DNA of 64,000 nucleotides from Alphaproteobacteria bacterium (lineage in GTDB: Bacteria; Myxococcota_A; UBA796; CAJQPC01): the NCBI GenBank assembly GCA_020632795.1, contig JACKEV010000011.1, forward strand, positions 503,530-567,529, given 5' to 3'. The notes beneath the pieces were generated by a model. It made no database searches, was not told the DNA's origin, and saw only the letters and a list, made by a program, of their open reading frames with translations. Shown one piece after another: positions 35,247-42,687 of the stretch. A program made the translations under genes and the position numbers. Position 1 is the first letter of the stretch; every line of letters starts with the position of its first letter.

Positions 35247-36595
35247 CTGCCAAGAAGCCCGCCTACGAGCGCCCCTCCATCCAACGCCACCGCGCCGGCG
35301 CCATGAACAAGATGGGGGCCATCCCGGCCCTGCGTCCCCAGCGTGACATCGACGGCGTGCCCGTCCAGGAGCTGATCGACGCCTACGGCAGCCCTCTGTT
35401 CGTGTACAGTGAGCGCACCATCGTCAACAAGTACCGCGAGCTGCGGGACGCGGTGAAGCGCCACTGGCCGAAGGTGCAGATGGCCTGGTCCTACAAGACC
35501 TGCTACCTCGACGCCATCTGCCGCATCTATCACAGAGAGGGGAGCTGGGCCGAGGCCGTCAGCGAGGTCGAGGTCCACAAGGCCATGCGTAACGGCGTCC
35601 CCACCAACAAGATCATCTTCAACGGGCCGCACAAGTCCGAGGAGGGCCTGGAGGAGGCCATCCGCGGCGGCATGAAGATCAACATCGATCACTTCGACGA
35701 GATGGCCCTGCTGGAGCAGATCGCCGAGCGTCTGGGTGTGGTGCCGGAGGTCGGCATCCGCCTGAACATGGCCGCCGGGGCCATCCCCCGCTGGGACCGC
35801 TTCGGGTTCAACCTGGACTCCGGGCAGGCCTGGGACGCGGTGCGCCGCATGCTGGGCGGCGGGCGACTGCGCCTGGTCGGCCTGCACGCCCACCTGGGCA
35901 CCTTCATCCTCGACCCCGAGGCCTACCGCGAGGGCGCCCGCAAGATCGCCACCTTCGCCAACAAGCTGCGCGCCGAGCTGGGCATCCGACTGGACTACAT
36001 CGACCTGGGCGGCGGCTTCGCCAGCAAGAGCCGCCTCAAGTCCCAGTACCTGCCCGGCGAGCAGGCCACCCCCGCGCCGACCCAGTACGCCGAGGCGGTC
36101 ACCGACGGGCTCTCCGCGCTGGAGTACCGCCACGACGAGCTGCCCGTGCTCATCCTGGAGACCGGCCGGGCCCTCATCGACGAGGCCGGCACGCTCATCG
36201 CCTCCACCATCGCGAACAAACGTCTGGCGGACGGGCGGCGAGCGGTCATCCTGGACGCGGGCGTGAACGTGCTGTTCACCAGCTTCTGGTACAGACACAA
36301 CATCGTGCCGGCCCAGCCGGTCCCGGGCACGCCGGAGCCCTCCGTGCTGTTCGGCCCGCTGTGCATGAACATCGACGTGGTGTGCGACCACATCCTGCTG
36401 CCCCCGCTGAACGTGGGCGACAAGGTGCTGATCAAGCCCGTGGGTGCCTACAATGTGACACAATCCATGCAGTTCATCCACCTGCGCCCTGCGGTCGCGC
36501 TCATCGGCCTGGACGGCCAGCACGCGGAGATCCGCCGGGTCGAGACCCTGGACGATCTGGTCATCGGCGAGTCGGTGCCCGACTGGTTGAAGTGA
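35243..36595 (+). CDS. fold-type III PLP-dependent decarboxylase (DAPDC/ODC-like)
   Basis: A 450-residue protein. An N-terminal extension precedes the alanine-racemase barrel: PLFVYSERTIVNKYRELRDAV, the PLP Lys in AWSYKTCYLDAI, GLHAHLGTF, the PLP-phosphate loop DLGGGFASKSRLKSQYLP, ETGRALIDEAG and GPLCMNIDVVCD with the catalytic Cys from the partner subunit, then PVGAYNVTQSMQF. This matches lysA/speA-type enzymes. The specificity helix region does not match DAP decarboxylase closely, so I leave the substrate open. Paired ATP-grasp and PLP-decarboxylase genes occur in carrier-tethered pathways such as butirosin (BtrJ/BtrK). Confidence 0.92.
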   Translation: MTAKKPAYERPSIQRHRAGAMNKMGAIPALRPQRDIDGVPVQELIDAYGSPLFVYSERTIVNKYRELRDAVKRHWPKVQMAWSYKTCYLDAICRIYHREGSWAEAVSEVEVHKAMRNGVPTNKIIFNGPHKSEEGLEEAIRGGMKINIDHFDEMALLEQIAERLGVVPEVGIRLNMAAGAIPRWDRFGFNLDSGQAWDAVRRMLGGGRLRLVGLHAHLGTFILDPEAYREGARKIATFANKLRAELGIRLDYIDLGGGFASKSRLKSQYLPGEQATPAPTQYAEAVTDGLSALEYRHDELPVLILETGRALIDEAGTLIASTIANKRLADGRRAVILDAGVNVLFTSFWYRHNIVPAQPVPGTPEPSVLFGPLCMNIDVVCDHILLPPLNVGDKVLIKPVGAYNVTQSMQFIHLRPAVALIGLDGQHAEIRRVETLDDLVIGESVPDWLK

Positions 36596-36602
36596 GAGGA
36601 CG

Positions 36603-38825
36603 ATGGCTCCGGTAGACGTCAACACCCTGTCCGGCGGACGACCGCTCCGCAAGAAGCTCGATGAGCAGGACATCTCCGAGGCTCCGGCCTCCGAGAGCCC
36701 CGCCGCGTCGGCCCGCCGGCTGCCCGAGCCGCTGGCCTTCGCGCTCGACGCGACCGTGCGCAGCTACGCCCGGGTGATGTTCGCCCGCTCCCGGGTCATG
36801 GGGGCGCTGCTGCTGGCGGCGACCTTCGTGGCCCCCCAGGTGGGCCTCGCCGGCCTCATCGGCTGCGCGCTGGCCTGGGGCCTGGGGCTGGTGATGGGCA
36901 TGGATCGCGAGGCCGCCCGCGAGGGTCTGCTCGGCTACAACGGGCTGCTCACCGGGCTCGTGCTGGGCGCGGCCTTCGAGCCGAGCACGGCGCTGCTGCT
37001 GCTGGGGCCCGTCGTGGCGCTGGTGGTGGTGCTGCTGCACGTCGCCCTGGCCGGGGCGCTGCACCTGCACATGCGCCTCCCGGTGCTCTCCCTGCCCTTC
37101 GTGCTCGCCTCCTGGCTGGCCCTGGCCACCGCGCCCCAACTGGAGGGGGTTACCCGCCGGGTGACCGCGGCGATGTGGGCGCCGGCCTTCCCCGGCCCCG
37201 CCGAGCTGGAGCGCTTCCTGTCCGCCTTCGGAGCCATCTTCGTGGTACCCGGCTGGGTGGCCGGCCTGCTGGTGCTGGCCGCGCTGATGAGCTGGAGCCG
37301 CATCGCGGCGGTGCACGCGGCGGTGGGCTACACCGTAGCCCGGCTGGCCGAGGCGACCGTGCTCGATCTGCCCTACGGGCTGGATCCCCTCACCCTCGGC
37401 TTCAACGTGCTGCTCACCAGCGTGGCGCTGGGCGGCGTGTTCTACGTGCCCGGACGCGGCTCCATGCTGCTGGCCGCAGGGGCGAGCCTGGCCTGCGTGA
37501 TGCTCTCCGTGGGCATCACGGGCGGCCTGGTGGCCATGGGCTGGCCCGCCATCGCCCTGCCCTTCAACCTCATCGTACTCCTGACCCTCTACGCCCTGGC
37601 CCAGCGCACCGGCCAGACCGCCCCCCGCCCCGTGGACCTGCCCGGCGCCTCCCCCGAGGAGAGCCTGCACCGCTACCACACCCGGGTGCGTCGCTTCCAG
37701 CAATCCCTGATCGTGCGGCTCCAGCTCCCCTTCCGTGGCGAGTGGGTCTGTACCCAGGGCAACGACGGCGAGCACACCCACAAGGGCGCCTGGCGCCACG
37801 GCCTCGACTTCGAGGTGCTGGGCGCCGACGGGCTGCGCCACCGGGGCCAGGGCGCCAGGGTGACCGAGTGGCACTGCTACGGCCTGCCTGTGTGCGCGGC
37901 GGCAGCCGGCACCGTGGTCGAGGTCGTCGACGGCATCGCCGACAACCCCGTCGGCGAGGTCAACACCAAGGAGAACTGGGGCAACCTCGTCATCGTGCAG
38001 CACGCGATCGGACTGTACTCAATGGTGGCCCACCTCCAGCCCGGCTCCATCAAGGTGCGGCGCGGCGAGCCCGTGGTCCTGGGCCAGGAGCTGGGGCGCT
38101 GCGGCTCCTCGGGCCGCTCCCCGGTCCCCCACCTGCACTTCCAGCTCCAGAGCACCCCCGCCGTGGGCGACGGCACCGTCCCGGTGGCCTTCCACGGGGT
38201 GACCGTGCGCCACGGTGAGGAGATCCGGGTGGAGGCCGAATGGCTGCCCCAGGAGGACGAGATCCTCTCCAACCCGGAGAAGGACGAGGAGCTGGCCGCG
38301 ACCCTGGCCTTCCCGCCCGGCTCCAGGTTGACCCTGACCACCCGGGAGGGCGAGGCGTCGCGCACCGAGGTGGTCTGGTCCGAGGTCGATCTGTACGGGA
38401 ACAAGAGCCTGTTCAACCCGCAGACCGGCGCCCGGCTGTGGTTCGACACCCGCCCCGAGGGCTTCGTGGTCTACGACGTCGAGGGCGCCCGGGACAGCGC
38501 GCTGCTGGCGATGTACTGTGCGCTGTCGAAGGTGCCCCTGCAGGGCGGCGCCCTGCGCTGGGAGGACCACCTCAACCGCCGCCGCCTCCAGGCCTCCCCG
38601 CTGGCCTGGTTCGCCGACCTGCTCTCCGCAGTCCTGCCCCTGCCCGAGGAGCGCATCACGTTCGAGAGCGAGGTGCAGGGGCAGGACCATCTCATCCGGG
38701 GCCTGTCCCCCCAGGCCAACCGGCGCCTCAAGACCGGCGCGGTGCTGCGCCGGGGTGTGGGGCTGGTCTCCGTCCACCTCGAGTTGGATGACCGCTCGAT
38801 GGAGGTCAAATGCGTCTCCGAATGA
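36603..38825 (+). CDS. urea-transporter-like membrane domain fused to M23 metallopeptidase domain
   Basis: A 740-residue protein. Residues 45-345 carry 8-10 hydrophobic segments with urea-transporter signatures: GYNGLLTGLVLG, LPVLSLPFVLASWL and, in the second half, GLDPLTLGFNVLL and PFNLIVLLTLYAL. Residues 360-550 are a LytM/M23-type domain: HKGAWRHGLDFEV, NWGNLVIVQHAIGLYSMVAHL, GRSPVPHLHFQLQ. The catalytic first motif is HGLD rather than the usual HxGxD, so activity is uncertain. A C-terminal 190-residue beta/alpha region has no family I recognise. The fusion links a small-molecule channel to a cell-wall or envelope hydrolase. Confidence 0.85.
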   Translation: MAPVDVNTLSGGRPLRKKLDEQDISEAPASESPAASARRLPEPLAFALDATVRSYARVMFARSRVMGALLLAATFVAPQVGLAGLIGCALAWGLGLVMGMDREAAREGLLGYNGLLTGLVLGAAFEPSTALLLLGPVVALVVVLLHVALAGALHLHMRLPVLSLPFVLASWLALATAPQLEGVTRRVTAAMWAPAFPGPAELERFLSAFGAIFVVPGWVAGLLVLAALMSWSRIAAVHAAVGYTVARLAEATVLDLPYGLDPLTLGFNVLLTSVALGGVFYVPGRGSMLLAAGASLACVMLSVGITGGLVAMGWPAIALPFNLIVLLTLYALAQRTGQTAPRPVDLPGASPEESLHRYHTRVRRFQQSLIVRLQLPFRGEWVCTQGNDGEHTHKGAWRHGLDFEVLGADGLRHRGQGARVTEWHCYGLPVCAAAAGTVVEVVDGIADNPVGEVNTKENWGNLVIVQHAIGLYSMVAHLQPGSIKVRRGEPVVLGQELGRCGSSGRSPVPHLHFQLQSTPAVGDGTVPVAFHGVTVRHGEEIRVEAEWLPQEDEILSNPEKDEELAATLAFPPGSRLTLTTREGEASRTEVVWSEVDLYGNKSLFNPQTGARLWFDTRPEGFVVYDVEGARDSALLAMYCALSKVPLQGGALRWEDHLNRRRLQASPLAWFADLLSAVLPLPEERITFESEVQGQDHLIRGLSPQANRRLKTGAVLRRGVGLVSVHLELDDRSMEVKCVSE

Positions 38826-40267
38826 TCACACTGTGCTGTATGCTGGCCGCGCCCGCGGCCTGGGCCGCCGACCTGCCGCCCCTGCCGGCCGACGCCGACG
38901 AGGCCCTGAAGGCCGCCCACGCGGACGTCCAGCGCTTCCCCCAGGACTACGGCGCCTGGGTCGCCCTGGCCCGCGCTGCAGGCGACGCCCACCCCGACCT
39001 GGCCATCGCAGCCTGGACCGAGGCCGAGGCCCTCTCCGGGGGCAACATCGAGACCACCGCCAACCAGGTCATGCCCCGCCTCTCTGTGGGGGATGTGGCC
39101 GGCGCGCAGGACGCCGCCGCCCGCGCCGCGGCGCTGGACCCCACGCGGGCGGACCTCAAGCTGCTCCGGGCCGAGGCCCTGCGCCACGCCGAGGGCAAGG
39201 GCTCTCTGTACCGCGCGGCCATCCGGGCCCACGGCCCCACCCAGGAGGCCTACGCCCTGGACCCGGCCTCCCCGGAGGTCTGGTGCGGGCTGGGCTGGAG
39301 CCGCCTGCGCCTGGGCAATACGGTCGGGGCGCGGAAGGCCTTCGACGAGGCCGCCGCGCTGGGTGGTGACTGTGGCGGATCCGCTACCGAGGCGGCCGGG
39401 CTCGTACACCGGCTCTACGCCAGCACCTGGGCCAGCGGCCTGCGCTACCCCACCCTCACCGGGCTGGGCGTGGGGGTCAGCGGCGGCGTGCACGCCGGCG
39501 CCACCCTCGCCGATCTGGCCTCCCTCGGCGCGACCGTACGCGGCACCCGCATCGCCACCCCGCCCGGGGCCGGCCCCGTCCGCCAGAAGGAGCTGTGGGC
39601 CTCCGCCTCCGTGCATCACGCCGGGGCGGGCGCCCAGGCCATGGTCGGGCGGCTCAGCCTGTCGTCCTCGGCCTTCTCGGGGCCCCCCGGGGCCTTCGGA
39701 CCGGGCGCGCAGATCTCCTCCGAGGTCATCGAGGAGACCGCCACCGTCGTCGGCGGCCGGTTGTGGGGGAGCTGGTGGGCCAGCGTGGGCCTGGAGGGCG
39801 CCCGCAGCGTCTACGACGACGGCGCCGGCTGGCAGGCCGCCCTCTCCGCGTCCCTGCCCGTGCTGGAGCCGCTCACCCTGGGCGCGCGCGCCCAGCTCAC
39901 CGCCTTCACCGACGCCGAGGACATCACCGAAGGCCTGGTCGCCACGGGCGAGAGCGGCCAGCCGCTCCTCAGCGGCGCGGTGTCCGGCGCCTGGCACCAG
40001 GCCCGCTGGGGCGTGTCCGCCGAGGCCCGGTTCGGCCCGGAGATCCGTCCGGTCCGTTTCGACGACGCCTACGTCTGGAACCTCTCGCAGAGACTCGTGG
40101 GCGGCGGCGGGGTTACCCTGTCCCTCCGCCCCAAGGACGCGCTCAGCCTGAGCGCTGGCTATCAACTCAACCTGATCCGAACCCCGCTCGACGCCCCGAC
40201 TGTCGACATCGAATCCCAACACACCTTGACCCTCGGCATCGCCGGCCAATGGGAGATCCGCAGATGA
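38810..40267 (+). CDS. exported TPR plus outer-membrane barrel protein
   Basis: ATG 38810 (GGAGG four bases upstream) lies inside the end of the previous gene; ATG 38822 is an alternative. The 485-residue product has a signal peptide ending AWAA, then TPR-like helices in residues 30-200 (DYGAWVALARAAGDAHPDLAIAAW; EVWCGLGWSRLRLGNTVGARKAFDEAA). From about 205 onward it has alternating beta-strands with Gly-rich turns (TGLGVGVSGGVHAGATL; SLSAGYQLNLIRT) and ends QWEIRR. This is a periplasmic TPR plus barrel plan, as in YaiO- or BCSC-type export porins. Confidence 0.8.
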   Translation: MRLRMITLCCMLAAPAAWAADLPPLPADADEALKAAHADVQRFPQDYGAWVALARAAGDAHPDLAIAAWTEAEALSGGNIETTANQVMPRLSVGDVAGAQDAAARAAALDPTRADLKLLRAEALRHAEGKGSLYRAAIRAHGPTQEAYALDPASPEVWCGLGWSRLRLGNTVGARKAFDEAAALGGDCGGSATEAAGLVHRLYASTWASGLRYPTLTGLGVGVSGGVHAGATLADLASLGATVRGTRIATPPGAGPVRQKELWASASVHHAGAGAQAMVGRLSLSSSAFSGPPGAFGPGAQISSEVIEETATVVGGRLWGSWWASVGLEGARSVYDDGAGWQAALSASLPVLEPLTLGARAQLTAFTDAEDITEGLVATGESGQPLLSGAVSGAWHQARWGVSAEARFGPEIRPVRFDDAYVWNLSQRLVGGGGVTLSLRPKDALSLSAGYQLNLIRTPLDAPTVDIESQHTLTLGIAGQWEIRR

Positions 40268-40890
40268 ACGCGCGCCACCCCATCCTCCGTGTCCTGTCCA
40301 TGACCCTGCTCGCCGCCGCGCTGAGCGCGCCCGCCGCAGCCACCGAGGTCCCCGACCTCTACCAGCAGTCCTATGCGCTGGAGACCGCCTACAACTACGA
40401 CCGCGCCCTCAAGCAGCTCGACGGCATCGCCTTGCAGGGCGCCGACGCCTACCTGGTGCCGCTGCGACAAGGCTGGCTGCTCTACCTGCTGGGGCGCTAC
40501 GACGACTCGGTGGCCGCCTACCGCAAGGCGATGGCCGCCGACAAGTCCGGCGTCGAGGCCCGCCTGGGCGTGACCCTGCCCCTGATGGCGCTGCGCCGGT
40601 GGTCCGAGGCCGAAGCCGAGTGCAAGGAGGTCCTCAAGATCGCGCCCGGCAACTACCTGGCGATGAGCCGGATGGCGTATGTGCTCTACAACAGCGGCCG
40701 CCACGCCGAGGCCGAGGCCGCATACGCCGCGCTGATCAAGCTCTACCCCAGCGACGTCGAGATGCGCACCGGCCTGGGCTGGGCCCAGATCAAGCAGGGC
40801 AAGACCGCCGAGGCGAAGAAGAACCTGGAGTATGTGCTGCATCTGGTGCCCGACCACGCCTCGGCGAAGGAGGGGCTGGAGGCGCTCTGA
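40264..40890 (+). CDS. exported TPR protein
   Basis: A 208-residue protein with a signal peptide ending APAAA and at least four TPR units: YDRALKQLDGIALQGADAYL, YDDSVAAYRKAMAADKSGVE, WSEAEAECKEVLKIAPGN and HAEAEAAYAALIKLYPSDVEMRTGLGWA. ATG overlaps the TGA of the barrel gene by two bases. A periplasmic scaffold for the TPR-barrel partner is the likely role. Confidence 0.88.
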   Translation: MNARHPILRVLSMTLLAAALSAPAAATEVPDLYQQSYALETAYNYDRALKQLDGIALQGADAYLVPLRQGWLLYLLGRYDDSVAAYRKAMAADKSGVEARLGVTLPLMALRRWSEAEAECKEVLKIAPGNYLAMSRMAYVLYNSGRHAEAEAAYAALIKLYPSDVEMRTGLGWAQIKQGKTAEAKKNLEYVLHLVPDHASAKEGLEAL

Positions 40891-40980
40891 TCCGTTGCAC
40901 ATCGGGTGCCCCGGTCGGAGGCCGGCGTGGAGGCCGCGTAGAATGGCATCGCCTCCTCTCGACCCCCTGGAGTGTCCACC

Positions 40981-42156
40981 ATGCGCCCCCTGTCCTCGGT
41001 CTACGGCGAGATCCGCAAGATGCTGCTCACCTACCCCCACGCGCTGCGGGTGCCCTTCGACGTGGTGCTCCAGCGCTACAAGGGCATCTTCGAGGCCCTG
41101 GGGCAGGACATGCACTATGTGATCCTGGCCTTCCCCAAGGTCCACGGAAAGCTGCGCCGCACCGCCCAGCGCGCCGGCCTGGATCCCGACCGCAACCTCA
41201 CCCTGGTGCCCGCGCAGATCGCCCCCTTCGCGTCGATCCGGCAGCTCGTCCGCGAGGAGCCCGACGGGAGCTGGCTGGCCTTCGTCGACAGCCCCACCCA
41301 CTCCATCTGGGCCCAGGACGCCTACTGCGTGCTGACCGATGGCACACAGTCCACCCTGCTGGAGCCGATGACCTTCACCCGCGGCGGCGACCACTTCATC
41401 GCCGAGCAGATCGCCGCGCACACCGACGTCCGGATCGACGCCACCCGCTACCACCTGGAGGGCGGGAACATGCTGACCGGGGACGACTTCACCCTGATCG
41501 GCGTCGACTATCTGTATGAGAACATGACCCTCACCGGCCAGTCCGCCGCGGAGGTCACCCGGGGCCTGCAGCGGCAGCTCGGCGTCGAGCACCTGATCTG
41601 GCTGGGCTTCGAGGATCCCTTACGGTTCCCCATGCAGGTCTTCCAGGGCGTGCGCCAGCCGATCTTCCACATCGACATGTACATCACCCTGGGAGGGAAG
41701 ACCGCCAGCGGCCGACAGCGGGTGTTCGTGGGGGATACGCGCCTGGCCAAGCGCCTGCTGGACCAGGACCCCGTGCCCGACGTCATCTCGGATGCGTTCG
41801 ACCGGGTCGCCGCCTTCCTCGCCAACTACAACGCGTCCGGGCCCCGCTTCGAGGTGGTGCGCCTGCCCCTGGATCTGTGGTTCGACGAGCCCGGCGCGCC
41901 GCGGGGCACCTTCCTCACCTACAACAACTGCCTGGTGGAGGTGTTCGGGGACACCCGCCGCGCCTTCGTGCCGGCCTACGCCTCGGTGGCCCCGGCCAGC
42001 CTCAACCGCAGGCGCCTCGACAGCGCGGTGGTGGAGATCTTCGAGGGGCAGGGCTTCGACGTCCGCCTGATGCACGGGGCCTACGAGGAGCTGTGCAAGC
42101 GCGGCGGCTCGATGCACTGCATCACCAAGGCCCTCGCCCGGGGGCCAGTGGGTTAA
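40981..42156 (+). CDS. guanidine-modifying-enzyme superfamily protein (arginine/agmatine deiminase-like)
   Basis: I use ATG 40981 (GGAG eight bases upstream) rather than GTG 40972. The 391-residue product shows the pentein-fold active-site set: IWAQDAYC (a W-x-[RQ]-D variant), YHLEGGNMLTGDD with EGGN, FHIDMYITL with the H-x-D pair, and the C-terminal GGSMHCITKA with the catalytic Cys. Members hydrolyse or transfer the amidino group of arginine, agmatine or citrulline-like substrates. No ornithine transcarbamylase or carbamate kinase is nearby, so it is not the classical ADI pathway. Confidence 0.88.
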   Translation: MRPLSSVYGEIRKMLLTYPHALRVPFDVVLQRYKGIFEALGQDMHYVILAFPKVHGKLRRTAQRAGLDPDRNLTLVPAQIAPFASIRQLVREEPDGSWLAFVDSPTHSIWAQDAYCVLTDGTQSTLLEPMTFTRGGDHFIAEQIAAHTDVRIDATRYHLEGGNMLTGDDFTLIGVDYLYENMTLTGQSAAEVTRGLQRQLGVEHLIWLGFEDPLRFPMQVFQGVRQPIFHIDMYITLGGKTASGRQRVFVGDTRLAKRLLDQDPVPDVISDAFDRVAAFLANYNASGPRFEVVRLPLDLWFDEPGAPRGTFLTYNNCLVEVFGDTRRAFVPAYASVAPASLNRRRLDSAVVEIFEGQGFDVRLMHGAYEELCKRGGSMHCITKALARGPVG

Positions 42157-42165
42157 GCCCTCCCC

Positions 42166-42687
42166 ATGACGACGCCCCTCGTGCTCACTGACAGCCTCTG
42201 TGAAGCTCTGTTCGCCGAAGCGCGCGCCGCGTTTCCCCGCGAGGCCTGCGGCGTGATCGTCGGCCCCCCGGGCGAGCCCGCCGCCCTCCGCTTCGTGCGC
42301 TTCGACAACCTCCAGGACCAGCTCCACGCTCAGGATCCCGAGGCCCACCCCCGCGACGCCCGCACCGCCTACGCGATGCACCCCCTCAAGCTGCAGCGCC
42401 TGGTGGACGCCGCCGAGGCCCGGGGCCACGCGCTCGTCGCCATCGCCCACTCCCACCCGGACCACCCGGCGTACTTCTCCCGCACCGACCAGACCGCCGC
42501 GGCCCCCTGGGGCACGCCCACGTACCCCCAGACGACCCAGCTCGTCGTCTCGGTGTTCGGCGGCGAGGTGCGCGACCTCAAGGGCTTCGCCTGGGACGGC
42601 CAGGGCTGGGCGGAGCGCCCCCTGGCGGGCGTGCCCGCGCTCCCGGGGCCGCCCCCCGGGGCCCGCATCTACAGCGAGGACGTATGA
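42166..42687 (+). CDS. JAMM/MPN metalloprotease-like protein
   Basis: A 173-residue protein. The JAMM motif is complete: Glu in FPREACGVIVG, then HSHPDHPAYFSRTD, which is H-x-H-x7-S-x-x-D. The chain is a single MPN domain with a proline-rich end. Bacterial stand-alone JAMM proteins cleave C-terminal tails or isopeptide-like bonds, for example on sulfur-carrier proteins. No NlpC/P60 partner or ubiquitin-like gene is seen. Its ATGA overlap with the next gene places it in the same operon. Confidence 0.9.
   Translation: MTTPLVLTDSLCEALFAEARAAFPREACGVIVGPPGEPAALRFVRFDNLQDQLHAQDPEAHPRDARTAYAMHPLKLQRLVDAAEARGHALVAIAHSHPDHPAYFSRTDQTAAAPWGTPTYPQTTQLVVSVFGGEVRDLKGFAWDGQGWAERPLAGVPALPGPPPGARIYSEDV

Noticed and set aside
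40981..42156. Classical arginine deiminase pathway
   Set aside because: No ornithine carbamoyltransferase, carbamate kinase or arginine/ornithine antiporter is nearby.
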